Below, piece by piece: positions 1 through 11,100 of a stretch of DNA of 64,000 nucleotides (positions are counted from its first letter, which is position 1; the number at the start of each line of letters is the position of its first letter). The DNA lies in the NCBI GenBank assembly GCA_020629035.1, contig JAHDEC010000009.1, positions 1 to 64,000 on the forward strand. Reading direction: 5' to 3'. This DNA is from Saprospiraceae bacterium. Lineage in GTDB: Bacteria > Bacteroidota > Bacteroidia > Chitinophagales > Saprospiraceae. Made by a program: the position numbers and the translations under genes. A model generated the notes under the pieces. The model saw nothing but the letters and a program-made list of their open reading frames with translations, was not told where the DNA came from and searched no databases.

Positions 1-983
1 CGGAGAACAGACATTATGCGCACGTGGATTGTCCAGGTCACGCAGATTATGTAAAAAATATGGTAACGGGTGCGGCTCAAATGGATGGTGCAATTTTAGT
101 AGTTGCAGCAACAGATGGACCAATGCCACAGACAAGAGAACACATACTTCTTTGTCGTCAGGTAGGTGTACCAAAAATCGTTGTATTCATGAACAAGGTT
201 GATCTTGTTGATGATGAGGAAATGTTAGAATTGGTTGAGATGGAAGTAAGAGAATTACTTGATCAATACGAATTTAATGGTGATGATGCTTCAGTTATTG
301 GAGGGTCTGCATTGAAAGCATTAGAAGGCGATGCAGGTGCAAAAGCACAGATTATGGCTTTAATGGCTGCAGTTGATGCTGATATTCCTGAGCCAAAAAG
401 AGAAGTAGATAAGCCTTTCTTGATGCCAGTTGAGGATGTATTTTCTATCACAGGTAGAGGTACAGTTGCAACAGGAAGAATTGAAAGAGGTGTAATTAAT
501 ACTGGAGATCCAGTTGAAATAGTAGGTATGCAAGCTCCAGATGAGAAGCCAATTACTTCTACTATTACAGGTGTGGAGATGTTTAGAAAAATCTTGGAAA
601 GAGGTGAAGCTGGTGATAATGCTGGTTTACTTTTAAGAGGTATTGATAAAGCTGATATTAAGAGAGGTATGGTAATCGTAGCTCCAGGTTCAGTAACTCC
701 TCACTCACATTTTAAATGTGAAGTGTATGTACTAGGTAAAGATGAAGGTGGACGTCATACTCCATTCTTCAACGGATATAGACCTCAATTTTACTTCAGA
801 ACGACAGATGTAACTGGTGATGTTACTTTGCCTGGAGGAGTAGAAATGGTTATGCCTGGTGATAATGTATCTCTAGAAGTGAAATTAATTAATCCTATTG
901 CAATGGAAAAAGGATTAAGATTTGCGATTAGAGAAGGTGGAAGAACTGTTGGTGCAGGTCAGGTGACTGAAATCATCAACTAG
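1..983 (+). CDS. tuf: Elongation factor Tu, 3' part (5' end outside window)
   Basis: EF-Tu is the GTPase that carries aminoacyl-tRNA to the ribosomal A site. The frame is open from base 3 and enters the window at the switch II/G3 motif DCPGH, followed by the G4 motif NKVD and a G5-like GSALKAL; domains II and III follow, with the family ending [12 protein letters not shown]. About 327 residues are visible; roughly 70 N-terminal residues with the P-loop lie upstream. The order tuf, tRNA-Trp, secE, nusG is the usual one in Bacteroidota. Identification is certain; only the start is missing. Confidence 0.98.
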   Translation, partial: ENRHYAHVDCPGHADYVKNMVTGAAQMDGAILVVAATDGPMPQTREHILLCRQVGVPKIVVFMNKVDLVDDEEMLELVEMEVRELLDQYEFNGDDASVIGGSALKALEGDAGAKAQIMALMAAVDADIPEPKREVDKPFLMPVEDVFSITGRGTVATGRIERGVINTGDPVEIVGMQAPDEKPITSTITGVEMFRKILERGEAGDNAGLLLRGIDKADIKRGMVIVAPGSVTPHSHFKCEVYVLGKDEGGRHTPFFNGYRPQFYFRTTDVTGDVTLPGGVEMVMPGDNVSLEVKLINPIAMEKGLRFAIREGGRTVGAGQVTEIIN

Positions 984-1011
984 TAATAAAAATTAGACAT
1001 TAGTTTTAGAT

Positions 1012-1043
1012 AAAATTAAGCATCGTTTTCGGTGCTTAATTTT
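1012..1043 (+). terminator. Hairpin after tuf, probable terminator or processing site
   Basis: A 13-bp stem (left arm 1012-1024, right arm 1031-1043, one G-T pair) encloses a 6-nt loop, 28 bases after the tuf stop. The right arm itself ends in TTTT, but no clean T-tract follows, so it may act as a weak terminator or as a processing hairpin ahead of the tRNA. Confidence 0.5.
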
Positions 1044-1068
1044 GTCGTCTAAAATAAAAAAAAAAACT

Positions 1069-1141
1069 AGGGGAGTAGCTCAATTGGTAGAGTGGCGGTC
1101 TCCAAAACCGTAGGCTGCGGGTTCGATTCCTGTCTCCCCTG
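1069..1141 (+). tRNA. trnW: tRNA-Trp (anticodon CCA)
   Basis: A full cloverleaf of 73 nt. The acceptor stem AGGGGAG pairs with CTCCCCT (7 bp); the anticodon stem is 1095-1099 with 1107-1111; the anticodon CCA lies at 1102-1104 in the loop CTCCAAA; the T-loop is TTCGATT; the discriminator base is G. The 3' CCA is not encoded (G is followed by CA then A), so it must be added after transcription. The gene sits between tuf and secE and is probably co-transcribed with secE-nusG. Confidence 0.97.
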
Positions 1142-1158
1142 CAATTTTTAGAAAGCGT

Positions 1159-1359
1159 ATGAATGACATGGTTTTATATGTAAAGGAGAGTTATAATGAG
1201 TTGGTGCACAAGGTAACTTGGCCAACTTGGCCTCAACTTTTACAGAATACTCGAATTGTGATTATAGGGACAATCATTATCTCTTTAATCATTTTTGTAT
1301 TAGACTTGATATGTAGTAATCTGCTGACTTTTTTATATGATTTAATAGGTAGCAATTAA
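1159..1359 (+). CDS. secE: Preprotein translocase subunit SecE
   Basis: Small membrane subunit that clamps SecY in the SecYEG protein-export channel. The 66 residues show the short bacterial form: a cytoplasmic amphipathic helix with the family signature around KVTWPTWPQL (residues 18-27), then one transmembrane helix at about residues 33-55. It lies 5 bases before nusG, the pairing found in nearly all bacteria. The upstream sequence is A-rich without a clear Shine-Dalgarno motif. Confidence 0.96.
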   Translation: MNDMVLYVKESYNELVHKVTWPTWPQLLQNTRIVIIGTIIISLIIFVLDLICSNLLTFLYDLIGSN

Positions 1360-1364
1360 TTATC

Positions 1365-1913
1365 ATGTCAGAAGAATCAAGATGGTATTCCTTAAGGGTA
1401 ATCAGTGGCAAAGAAAAGAAGATTAAAGAACGAATCGAATTGGAATTGCAACGGAATAAATGGACTGACATAGTCACCCAAATATTAGTTCCGACTGAAA
1501 AAGTATATAAAATCAGAAAAGGAAAGAAAGTAATTTTAGAAAGAAACATTCTTCCGGGATATATTTTAGTAGAAGTTGCTAAAGGAAAGTTTACCGGAGA
1601 AATGATTCAAAGTATTTCTGGAATGCCAAATGTCATACATTTTCTAGGTGGAACAAATCCTATTCCAATGAGGCCTTCTGAAGCGAACAGAATGCTTGGA
1701 AAAGTAGATGAGTCACAAGAGTTGTCAGAAGCGCTGATTGAGCCATACATAGTTGGAGAAACCATCAAAATTGTAGATGGGCCATTCAATGATTTTGTGG
1801 GTGATATCAAGGAAGTTAACGACGAAAAGAAAAAATTAAAAGTAATTGTAAAAATATTTGGGAGAGGGACAGAAGTGGAGTTGAATTTTATGCAAGTTGA
1901 AAAACAGTCTTAA
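1365..1913 (+). CDS. nusG: Transcription termination/antitermination factor NusG
   Basis: NusG binds RNA polymerase and links it to Rho or to the leading ribosome. The 182-aa protein has the NGN domain (residues 5-115, starting SRWYSLRVISGKEKKIKERI, with LPGYILVE) and a C-terminal KOW domain (about 128-180, VGETIKIVDGPFNDFVGDI). Length is normal for the family. It sits between secE and rplK and ends 10 bases before rplK, so one transcript is likely. Confidence 0.97.
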   Translation: MSEESRWYSLRVISGKEKKIKERIELELQRNKWTDIVTQILVPTEKVYKIRKGKKVILERNILPGYILVEVAKGKFTGEMIQSISGMPNVIHFLGGTNPIPMRPSEANRMLGKVDESQELSEALIEPYIVGETIKIVDGPFNDFVGDIKEVNDEKKKLKVIVKIFGRGTEVELNFMQVEKQS

Positions 1914-1923
1914 ATAAATAGAA

Positions 1924-2367
1924 ATGGCTAAAGAAGTAGATGGCTTTATCAAATTACAGGTAAGAGGAGGAAGTGCAAATCCAGCGCCTCCAGTTGGACC
2001 TGCTTTAGGTGCTAAAGGTGTTAACATCATGGAATTCTGTAAGCGTTTTAACGCAAAGACACAGGAAATGCAAGGTAAACTTGTACCAGTTGTTATTACT
2101 GTGTTTAAAGATAAATCATTTGAGTTTATCATTAAAACGACGCCAGCATCTTACCAATTAATGGAAGCAGCGAAACTAAAGAAAGGTTCTTCTGTTCCAA
2201 ATAGAGATAAAGTTGGATCTGTAACTTGGGATCAAATTAAATTGATCGCAGAAGATAAAATGGAAGATTTAAACGCAATGAAAGTTGAATCTGCCATGAG
2301 AATGGTTGCAGGTACTGCAAGAAGTATGGGCCTTACTGTTAGTGGTCCAGCGCCTTGGGACGCGTAA
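1924..2367 (+). CDS. rplK: 50S ribosomal protein L11
   Basis: L11 binds the GTPase-associated centre of 23S rRNA at the base of the stalk. The 147 residues begin with the N-terminal domain carrying the hallmark [21 protein letters not shown] (residues about 19-39, the thiostrepton-site region), followed by the rRNA-binding C-terminal domain ending [12 protein letters not shown]. It is followed by a 64-nt spacer and rplA. Confidence 0.98.
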   Translation: MAKEVDGFIKLQVRGGSANPAPPVGPALGAKGVNIMEFCKRFNAKTQEMQGKLVPVVITVFKDKSFEFIIKTTPASYQLMEAAKLKKGSSVPNRDKVGSVTWDQIKLIAEDKMEDLNAMKVESAMRMVAGTARSMGLTVSGPAPWDA

Positions 2368-2431
2368 AGAAAAATTTGAATAATTAACAAGGGAGCTTGA
2401 TAAGAGCGCTATTACCTTAAAACTTTTTATA
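2368..2431 (+). promoter_or_regulatory. rplK-rplA spacer, possible L1 autoregulatory site
   Basis: This 64-nt gap is longer than the neighbouring spacers and contains a purine-rich GGGAGC block, then GATAAGAGCGC and ATTACC. In other bacteria L1 represses its operon by binding an mRNA element that mimics its 23S rRNA site. Position and GGGAGC-type sequence make that plausible here, but I could not verify a fold, so this is inference. Confidence 0.3.
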
Positions 2432-3121
2432 ATGGCAAAATTAAGTAAGAAGCGAAAGGCCGCAAATGAAAAGGTTGACTTCGATAAGCTGTATACTTTA
2501 AATGAGGCAATGAGCCTTATCAAAGAAGTGAACACAGCTAAGTTCGATGCATCAGTTGACCTGCATTTACGTTTAGGAGTGGATCCTAAGAAAGCGGACC
2601 AGGCAATTCGAGGAACTGTTTCTTTACCTCACGGAACAGGTAAGACAAAACGAGTATTGGTTTTATGTCCAGCTGACAAAGAACAAGAAGCTAAAGATGC
2701 AGGTGCAGATCACGTAGGTTTGGATGAATACGTTCAAAAGATTCAACAAGGTTGGACAGAAATTGATGTAATTATCGCTACACCAGATGTGATGGCTACT
2801 GTAGGTAAAATAGGTAGAATATTGGGACCTAGAGGTCTAATGCCTAACCCTAAAACGGGTACAGTGACACCTAATGTAAAGGCAGCTGTTGAAGACGTAA
2901 AGAAAGGAAAGATTTCATTTAGAGTCGACAAATACGGTATTATACATTCTTCTATCGGAAGAGTATCTTTTACGGCTGATAAGTTAGCGGACAACGCTAA
3001 CGAATTACTAGGTGTTTTACAGAAAATGAAACCTTCAACGGTTAAAGGTGCTTATATGAAAGCGCTTTCTGTAGCTAGTACAATGAGCCCTGGCATAAAA
3101 GTTGAAATTAAAGACGTTTAA
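2432..3121 (+). CDS. rplA: 50S ribosomal protein L1
   Basis: L1 forms the mobile L1 stalk that moves deacylated tRNA out of the E site and commonly represses its own operon. The 229-aa protein has the two-domain L1 layout: [21 protein letters not shown] (about residues 42-62) and the signature [18 protein letters not shown] (about 128-145), then the return to domain I ending [11 protein letters not shown]. Length is normal. It ends 18 bases before rplJ. Confidence 0.98.
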   Translation: MAKLSKKRKAANEKVDFDKLYTLNEAMSLIKEVNTAKFDASVDLHLRLGVDPKKADQAIRGTVSLPHGTGKTKRVLVLCPADKEQEAKDAGADHVGLDEYVQKIQQGWTEIDVIIATPDVMATVGKIGRILGPRGLMPNPKTGTVTPNVKAAVEDVKKGKISFRVDKYGIIHSSIGRVSFTADKLADNANELLGVLQKMKPSTVKGAYMKALSVASTMSPGIKVEIKDV

Positions 3122-3139
3122 TCCTAAAATTGAAAAGAC

Positions 3140-3667
3140 ATGACAAGAGACGACAAACATAAAGTAGTCGAACAATTAAAAGAAAAATTCGAAAATGCGA
3201 ATTTCTTTTATGTGGCTGATTCATCAGGATTAACTGTTGAAGAAATAAATAAATTTAGAGCGCTTTGCTTCAAGCAAGATATTGAACTAAAAGTGGTGAA
3301 AAACACCCTTGTTAAGAAGGCGCTAGAATCATATCCAGAAGAAAAAGGTTTTGCACCTATTTTTGATGTGTTAGCTGGACCAACATCTATTATGTTTACT
3401 TCACAAGCAAGTGAACCAGCTAAATTGATTAAAGAATTTAGAAAGTCAAAAGACAAACCAGTTTTAAAAGCAGCATACATCGATACAGATGTCTATGTAG
3501 GTGATGATCAGATTGACGCATTAGTTGCGATAAAGTCAAAAGAAGAATTGATTGGCGATATCGTAATGTTATTACAATCACCAGCGAAGAATGTGGTTTC
3601 TGCTTTGAAAGCAAGTGGATCTACTATTGCTGGATTGATTAAAGCTCTTGAAGAAAGAGCTAACTAG
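3140..3667 (+). CDS. rplJ: 50S ribosomal protein L10
   Basis: L10 anchors the L7/L12 dimers to the ribosome as the base of the stalk. The 175 residues show the N-terminal rRNA-binding globular domain (FYVADSSGLTVEEINKFR, KVVKNTLVKKALE) and a C-terminal helix (about residues 140-175) that binds L7/L12. The spacer to rplA is only 18 nt, too short for the long L10 leader known in other phyla. Confidence 0.97.
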   Translation: MTRDDKHKVVEQLKEKFENANFFYVADSSGLTVEEINKFRALCFKQDIELKVVKNTLVKKALESYPEEKGFAPIFDVLAGPTSIMFTSQASEPAKLIKEFRKSKDKPVLKAAYIDTDVYVGDDQIDALVAIKSKEELIGDIVMLLQSPAKNVVSALKASGSTIAGLIKALEERAN

Positions 3668-3733
3668 TTAAGGCTTCCAAGCTTAAACGCAGGTTTATAT
3701 AATTTATTAAATTTTAAAAAAAAGTAATTAATC

Positions 3734-4114
3734 ATGGCGGATTTAAAAGCAATCGCTGATTCATTAGTGAATCTTACAGTCAAAGAAGTAAATGAATTAG
3801 CTGACATACTTAAAGATGAGTATGGAATCGAGCCTGCTGCTGCAGCCGTAGCCGTTGCTGCTGGCCCTGCTGGCGGAGGAGGTGATGGAGGAGCTGCTGA
3901 GAAAACAGAGTTTGACATTAGTCTAAATTCTGCAGGAGCTGCTAAATTATCAGTAGTAAAAGAGGTTAAAAATCTATTAGGCGTAGGTCTAAAAGATGCA
4001 AAAGAATTAGTGGACAGTGCACCTGCTGTAATTAAAGAAGGTGTTCCTAAAGCTGAAGCTGAAAGTATTAAAGCTGCCTTAGAAGAGGCTGGAGCAGAAG
4101 TAGAATTAAAATAA
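3734..4114 (+). CDS. rplL: 50S ribosomal protein L7/L12
   Basis: Multicopy stalk protein that recruits the translation factors. The 126 residues show an N-terminal dimerisation domain (1-33), an Ala/Gly hinge rich in [16 protein letters not shown] (about 36-54), and a C-terminal factor-binding domain with [27 protein letters not shown]. Length and composition are typical. A 151-nt spacer with a strong hairpin separates it from rpoB. Confidence 0.98.
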   Translation: MADLKAIADSLVNLTVKEVNELADILKDEYGIEPAAAAVAVAAGPAGGGGDGGAAEKTEFDISLNSAGAAKLSVVKEVKNLLGVGLKDAKELVDSAPAVIKEGVPKAEAESIKAALEEAGAEVELK

Positions 4115-4172
4115 TTAATTCTACAGCGTTTCAATGCTAGAAATACCCAGCAACAAAATATCATAAAGAATA

Positions 4173-4205
4173 AGGCTTAACTCGATATATTATCGGGTTA
4201 GGCCT
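4173..4205 (+). promoter_or_regulatory. rplL-rpoB intergenic hairpin (candidate attenuator or processing site)
   Basis: A 15-bp stem (arms 4173-4187 and 4191-4205, two G-T pairs, otherwise complementary) closes a 3-nt loop. The sequence after it is not a T-tract, so it should be leaky. In Escherichia coli the same junction carries an attenuator and an RNase III site that set the ratio of stalk protein to RNA polymerase; a similar role here is inferred from position and structure. Confidence 0.55.
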
Positions 4206-4265
4206 GTCTTTGCTTAAAACTTATTCCTTGAAATAGATAGCTCAGCTATCATAAAATATTGATGA

Positions 4266-7200
4266 ATGGCATCTGCAGGTACCAAGCTTCAGCCAAATGA
4301 AAGAGTTAATTTTGGCAAAATTAAACTTCCCGAAAGTACTCCGGACCTTCTGGAAATACAGTTAAAGTCTTTTAAGGAATTTTTCCAATTGGAAACCACT
4401 CCGGAAAACCGGGGAATGGAAGGACTTTTTAGAGTATTCCAAGAAAATTTTCCAATTACCGATGCAAGAAATATTTTCGTTCTTGAATTTTTAGATTACT
4501 TCATAGATCCACCTAGATACACTATTGATGAGTGTATGCAACGTGGTTTAACTCATGCTGTACCTTTAAAGGCTAAGCTGAGACTATCTTGTAATGACGA
4601 AGAACATGTCGATTTCCAAACGATAGTGCAGGATGTATTCTTAGGAAATATCCCGTACATGACACCCAAAGGTACGTTTGTGATTAATGGTGCTGATAGA
4701 GTTATTGTCTCACAACTTCACAGATCGCCAGGTGTATTTTTTAGCCAAAGTTTTCACCCTAACGGAACAAAAATTTACTCGGCTAGAATAATTCCTTTTA
4801 AGGGAGCATGGATGGAGTTCGCTTCAGACATCAATATGGTCATGTATGCTTACATTGATCGAAAGAAAAAGTTTCCTGTAACCACACTTCTAAGAGCTAT
4901 TGGATTTGATTCTGATAAAGACATATTGGAAATATTTGGCCTTTCAGAAGAAATATCAAACGATAAAAAATCACTCAAGAAAGCCGTAGGAAGAAAACTA
5001 GCAGCTAGGGTGTTAAAGACATGGGCGGAGGATTTCGTGGATGAAGATACAGGAGAGGTAGTAACTATAGAAAGGAATGAAATCTTATTAGAAAGAAACG
5101 AGGTTTTAGATGAGTCCAACATTGAACTAATCAAAGACTCAGGAGTAGATTCCATCATCCTTCAAAAAGAAGATACTGAGGATAATGTAGATTATACTAT
5201 TATATACAATACCCTTGCAAAGGATCCTTCAAGTTCAGAGCTTGAAGCAGTTGCTCAGATCTATAGACAATTAAGAGGTACTGATCCACCAGATGAAGAA
5301 ACTGCTAGAGGTATTATCGATAAATTATTCTTTTCAGATAAGCGATATAACTTAGGAGAAGTTGGTCGATATAAAATCAACAGAAAACTAAATCTTGATA
5401 TTGAAGGTGATGTATTGGTCCTTACCAAGGAAGATATCATCGAAATCGTTAAGTATTTAGTTCGTCTAATTAACCAAAAGGCAGAGCTGGATGATATTGA
5501 TCACTTATCTAACAGAAGAGTTAGAACAGTAGGTGAGCAACTATATGGTCAGTTTGGTGTAGGTCTTGCGAGAATGGCAAGAACCATTAGAGAAAGAATG
5601 AATGTTAGAGACAATGAAGTATTTACGCCAGTAGATCTTATTAATGCTCGAACGCTTTCATCTGTAATTAACTCATTCTTCGGAACGAGTCAATTGTCGC
5701 AGTTCTTGGATCAGACAAACCCCTTATCTGAAATCACGCATAAGCGGAGAATTTCAGCGCTAGGACCAGGAGGTTTATCAAGAGAAAGAGCCGGTTTTGA
5801 GGTAAGAGATGTTCACTATTCTCACTATGGTCGTCTTTGTACGATTGAAACACCGGAGGGACCGAATATTGGATTAATTTCTACCCTTTGTGTACACGCC
5901 AAAGTGAATGCAATGGGATTCTTAGAAACTCCATATAGATCAGTTAAATCTGGTAAAGTAGATGTTGTTTCTGAACCTGTATACTTAAGTGCAGAAGGAG
6001 AAGATTTTAGTAAAATTGCCCAAGCAAGTGCAGTTATAAATGAGAAAGGTGCCTTTACAAATGATCGAATCAAGTGTAGAGAACATGGAGATTTTCCAGT
6101 ACTTGAACCTTCAGAAGTTGAGTACATGGATGTTGCACCTAATCAAATTGTAGGTGTTTCAGCTTCATTGATTCCATTTTTAGAAAATGATGATGCTAAC
6201 AGAGCCCTGATGGGATCAAACATGCAGCGTCAAGCGGTACCATGTATCAGACCTAGGTCTCCAATTGTTGGAACAGGTTTAGAGAAAAAAGTAGCGCAAG
6301 ATTCTAGAATGTTAATCAATGCAGAAGGGGAAGGAGTAGTAGAATACGTTGATGCTTCCAAGATTGTTATCCAGTACGATAGATCTGAACAAGATCAATT
6401 AGTTTCGTTTGAGGATAACATGAAGTCTTATGAGTTAATGAAATTTATAAGAACTAACCAAGGAACTTGTATCAACCTAAAACCTATTGTGAGAAAAGGG
6501 GATAGAGTACATAAGGGTTCATTGCTTTGTGATGGATACGCAACCGAGAAAGGTGAATTGGCGCTTGGACAAAACTTACTAGTTTCGTTTATGCCTTGGA
6601 AAGGTTACAACTTTGAGGATGCCATCGTACTTTCTGAGAAAGTAGTAAAGGATGATATTTTTACTTCAGTTCATATCGAAAGCTTTGAGCTTGAAGTGAG
6701 AGATACAAAATTAGGAGAAGAAGAACTTACTAACGATATACCGAATGTAAGTGAAGACGCAACTAAAGATTTAGATGAAAACGGAGTAATCCGTGTTGGT
6801 GCTTGGATTAAAGAAGGTGATATTATCATAGGAAAGATTACTCCAAAAGGAGAATCTGACCCTACACCTGAAGAAAAACTTCTACGAGCAATCTTTGGTG
6901 ATAAAGCAGGAGATGTAAAGGATGCATCTTTAAAAGCGCCACCTTCTAAGAAAGGGGTAGTTATTAACAAGCAATTGTTTGCTAGAGCTAAAAAGGATAA
7001 ATTCCAAAAAGTTCAGGAGAAAGACTTGCTTGCTAAATTAGATGACAGCCATGCGGTAACCATAAACGAACTCAAAACTATCTTAATTGATAAGTTGATG
7101 GTTTTATTAAAAGGTTTAACCTCAGCTGGTGTAAAATCTATTTACAACGAACAATGGATACCAAAAGGAACGAAGTTTTCTGTAAAAGTGCTTAAAGGTA

Positions 7201-8090
7201 TCGACTACACTCAAGTTGATTATTCTAAGTGGACTAATGATGATGATAAGAATAAGTTGATCGCAAGATTACTCCACAATTACACTATCAAAGTAAACGA
7301 AGAAGTAGGACGATATAAGCGTGAGAAATTTAATATTAGTATTGGAGATGAACTTCCAGCAGGTGTATTAAAACTTGCTAAGGTTTACATGGCTAAGAAG
7401 CGTAAAGTTAAGGTGGGTGATAAGTTAGCAGGACGTCATGGAAACAAAGGAATCGTTTCAAGAATTGTAAGAGCAGAGGATATGCCATTCCTTGAGGATG
7501 GTACTCCAGTAGATATTATCTTGAATCCATTAGGTGTACCTTCAAGGATGAATTTAGGTCAGATTTTCGAAACAGTTCTTGGTTGGGCTGGTCAAAAATT
7601 GGGCGTTAAATTCGCTACACCTATTTTCGATGGAGCTAGCATGGATGAAATTGAAACATACATCCAGAAAGCGGAATTACCTTCTTTGGGTCAAACATAT
7701 CTATACGATGGTGAGACTGGAGATCGTTTCCACCAAGAAGCAACCGTAGGAATTATCTACATGCTGAAATTATCTCACATGGTTGATGATAAGATGCATG
7801 CAAGGTCTATCGGACCATACTCATTGATTACACAACAACCATTGGGTGGTAAAGCCCAGTTTGGTGGTCAGCGTTTTGGTGAGATGGAAGTATGGGCATT
7901 GGAGGCATTCGGTGCTTCTAATATTCTTAGAGAGTTATTAACGATTAAGTCGGATGATGTAATGGGAAGAGCAAAAGCTTACGAGGCAATCGTGAAAGGT
8001 GATGCTTTACCCGAACCAGGTATTCCAGAGTCGTTTAATGTATTGGTGCACGAACTTAGAGGTTTAGCACTAGATGTAAAATTTGATTAG
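4266..8090 (+). CDS. rpoB: DNA-directed RNA polymerase subunit beta
   Basis: The beta subunit forms one side of the polymerase active cleft. The 1274-aa length is usual for Bacteroidota. The rifampicin pocket is clear: [20 protein letters not shown] begins at Q476, and D482, H492 and S497 match the wild-type residues D516, H526 and S531 of the E. coli enzyme, so no classical resistance change is seen. Downstream, [22 protein letters not shown] marks the C-terminal clamp region. The ATG at 4266 starts [19 protein letters not shown]. rpoC follows after 24 bases. Confidence 0.99.
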   Translation: MASAGTKLQPNERVNFGKIKLPESTPDLLEIQLKSFKEFFQLETTPENRGMEGLFRVFQENFPITDARNIFVLEFLDYFIDPPRYTIDECMQRGLTHAVPLKAKLRLSCNDEEHVDFQTIVQDVFLGNIPYMTPKGTFVINGADRVIVSQLHRSPGVFFSQSFHPNGTKIYSARIIPFKGAWMEFASDINMVMYAYIDRKKKFPVTTLLRAIGFDSDKDILEIFGLSEEISNDKKSLKKAVGRKLAARVLKTWAEDFVDEDTGEVVTIERNEILLERNEVLDESNIELIKDSGVDSIILQKEDTEDNVDYTIIYNTLAKDPSSSELEAVAQIYRQLRGTDPPDEETARGIIDKLFFSDKRYNLGEVGRYKINRKLNLDIEGDVLVLTKEDIIEIVKYLVRLINQKAELDDIDHLSNRRVRTVGEQLYGQFGVGLARMARTIRERMNVRDNEVFTPVDLINARTLSSVINSFFGTSQLSQFLDQTNPLSEITHKRRISALGPGGLSRERAGFEVRDVHYSHYGRLCTIETPEGPNIGLISTLCVHAKVNAMGFLETPYRSVKSGKVDVVSEPVYLSAEGEDFSKIAQASAVINEKGAFTNDRIKCREHGDFPVLEPSEVEYMDVAPNQIVGVSASLIPFLENDDANRALMGSNMQRQAVPCIRPRSPIVGTGLEKKVAQDSRMLINAEGEGVVEYVDASKIVIQYDRSEQDQLVSFEDNMKSYELMKFIRTNQGTCINLKPIVRKGDRVHKGSLLCDGYATEKGELALGQNLLVSFMPWKGYNFEDAIVLSEKVVKDDIFTSVHIESFELEVRDTKLGEEELTNDIPNVSEDATKDLDENGVIRVGAWIKEGDIIIGKITPKGESDPTPEEKLLRAIFGDKAGDVKDASLKAPPSKKGVVINKQLFARAKKDKFQKVQEKDLLAKLDDSHAVTINELKTILIDKLMVLLKGLTSAGVKSIYNEQWIPKGTKFSVKVLKGIDYTQVDYSKWTNDDDKNKLIARLLHNYTIKVNEEVGRYKREKFNISIGDELPAGVLKLAKVYMAKKRKVKVGDKLAGRHGNKGIVSRIVRAEDMPFLEDGTPVDIILNPLGVPSRMNLGQIFETVLGWAGQKLGVKFATPIFDGASMDEIETYIQKAELPSLGQTYLYDGETGDRFHQEATVGIIYMLKLSHMVDDKMHARSIGPYSLITQQPLGGKAQFGGQRFGEMEVWALEAFGASNILRELLTIKSDDVMGRAKAYEAIVKGDALPEPGIPESFNVLVHELRGLALDVKFD

Positions 8091-8114
8091 ATCATTCTTG
8101 TAAACACAATATAG

Positions 8115-11100
8115 ATGTCATTTAAAAAGCAGAACATCAAACAACAAAAACCATTTGATTCCATTACAATCAGCTTGTGTTCACCTGATGATATTTTGGA
8201 AAGATCGTTTGGTGAGGTGTTAAAACCTGAAACGATCAACTACAGAACTTATAAGCCAGAAAGAGACGGACTATTCTGTGAAAGAATATTTGGACCTGTT
8301 AAGGATTATGAGTGTTACTGTGGGAAATACAAGCGTATTAGATACAAAGGAATTGTATGTGATAGATGTGGGGTAGAAGTCACTGAGAAAAAAGTGAGAA
8401 GAGAGCGAATGGGCCACATTAAATTAGTTGTGCCTGTAGTACACATTTGGTTCTTTAAATCTTTACCTAATAAGATTGGTTACATCCTAGGTATACCATC
8501 TAAGAAATTAGAAACGATCATATATTATGAGCGTTATGTGGTTATTAACCCAGGAGTAAAGGAAGGCGAGATAGAGTTTAAAACCCTATATACAGAGGAA
8601 GAATACTTCCAAGTACTAGATACTTTGCCAGCCGATAATCAATTGTTAGATGATTCAGACCCGAACAAGTTTGTAGCTAAAATGGGTGCTGAAGCTATTA
8701 AAGACCTTTTAGCAAAATTAGATCTTGATCAATTATCATATGATTTAAGACATCAGGCAGCTACTGAAACAAGTAGACAGAGAAAATCTGAGGCTTTAAA
8801 GCGATTGAGAGTTGTAGAAGGATTTAGAGATGGTCTAACAAGAATAGAAAACCGACCAGAATGGACGGTTATAGAATATTTACCGGTAATACCACCAGAA
8901 TTAAGACCTTTAGTTCCTTTAGATGGTGGTCGATTTGCAAGTTCGGATTTAAATGATTTATACAGAAGAGTAATCATTAGAAACAATAGACTTAAACGTC
9001 TAATAGAAATTAAAGCACCAGAAGTAATCCTCAGAAATGAGAAGCGAATGCTTCAGGAGGCAGTAGATTCTTTGTTTGATAACTCTAGAAAATCAAATGC
9101 TGTAAAAGCAGAAGGTGGTCGATCTTTGAAATCATTGAGTGATGTACTTAAAGGAAAGCAAGGTCGTTTCCGTCAGAACTTATTAGGAAAAAGGGTAGAT
9201 TATTCTGGTAGATCCGTAATCGTAGTAGGACCAACATTGAAACTACACGAATGTGGACTTCCTAAAGGAATGGCGTCAGAGTTATTTAAGCCATTTATCA
9301 TTAGAAAATTAATTGAGAGAGGAATTGTGAAAACGGTAAAATCAGCTAAGAAATTAGTTGATCGTAAAGATCCAGTTATCTGGGAAATCCTCGAGAATAT
9401 ATTGAAAGGGCATCCGATTTTATTAAACAGAGCCCCTACGCTTCACAGACTTTCGATTCAAGCCTTCCAGCCTAAATTGATAGAAGGTAAAGCGATTCAA
9501 CTTCATCCATTAGTTTGTGGTGCATTTAACGCCGATTTTGATGGTGATCAGATGGCCGTGCACGTACCATTAGGACACGCAGCTATATTGGAAGCTCAAC
9601 TATTAATGTTGTCAGCTCATAATATGTTGAATCCACAAAATGGTATGCCTATTACGCTTCCTTCACAGGATATGGTTCTTGGTCTTTATTACTTATCGAA
9701 AGAAAGACCATCAACTAAAGAAAATGTGGTTAAAGGGGAAGGCATGACTTTTTATTCATTAGAAGAGGTGGAAATAGCTTACTCTGAAGGAGTAGTTGAT
9801 CTTCACGCAATGATAAAAGTTAGAGCTGATGTAGATAATGAGAATGGTGAACTTGTAAAAGGTATAGTAGAAACAACAGTTGGTCGAGTACTATTTAATG
9901 GTGCTAAACCTGATAGTGTCCCATTTATCAATGTACTGCTTACTAAGAAAAACCTTAAGCTAGTAATTAACGACCTAATTAACAGAACAAACTTTACCGA
10001 GGCAGCTGAATTCCTAGATAAGATTAAAACGATGGGATTTGGGTGGGCCTTTAAAGCTGGACTTTCGTTTAACTTGGGAGATTTAATTACCCCTTCAGTT
10101 AAGGAAAGTGCACTACTTAACGCTCGTACTGAAGTGGATGAAGTTTGGGATAATTATAACATGGGTCTAATTACCTTCAACGAGAGGTATAATCAAGTAA
10201 TTGATAAGTGGACTTATGCGGATAATAAGATTACAGAAAATCTAATGACTGAATTAGCTGCACATAAGCAGGGATTCAATTCAGTATATATGATGCTAGA
10301 TTCTGGAGCAAGGGGATCAAAGCAACAGATTAAGCAGTTAGCCGGATTAAGAGGGCTAATGGCAAAACCTAAAAAGTCAAGTGACACTGGAGGGGCCGTA
10401 ATTGAAAACCCTGTACTTTCTAATTTCTTGGAAGGTTTATCGGTTCAAGATTACTTTATCTCTACTCACGGTGCAAGAAAAGGTTTGGCCGATACAGCCT
10501 TAAAGACGGCCGATGCAGGTTATCTTACTAGAAGATTAGTGGATGTTTCTCAAGATGTTATCATCATGGAAACAGATTGTGATACTTTAAGAGGATTACC
10601 TACAACTGCATTTATTGAAAATGATAAAATAATTCAGTCTCTTGGAGATCGAATTGTCGGAAGATACAGTCTTCAAGATATTTATATCCCTGATACTGAC
10701 GAATTAATCGTCGAATCAGGTGGGTATTTATCTAAAGATATTGTTGCTAAAATCGAAGAAGCAGGTATTGAATCTGTATTAATCAGATCAGTACTTACTT
10801 GTGAGACTAAACGTGGAGTTTGCGAAAAATGTTACGGTAAAAACCTAGCAACCGGTAGAATTTGTGAAACGGGCGATGCAGTAGGAATTATAGCAGCACA
10901 AAGTATTGGTGAACCAGGAACACAGTTGACACTACGTACATTCCACGTGGGTGGTATTGCCTCAGTATCGAAAGCAGAATCAGAGATTACATCTAAATTC
11001 GACGGGGTATTAGAATTTGATAATGTAAAAACTGTTTCTTACTCTGAAAAAGGTGTCAAGGCACATATTGTGCTTTCAAGATCAGGTGAAATTAGAATTG

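Noticed and set aside
3664-4164. Minus-strand ORF of 166 aa over rplL
   Set aside because: Its Ala/Pro-rich content is the antisense of the rplL hinge; rplL is certain.
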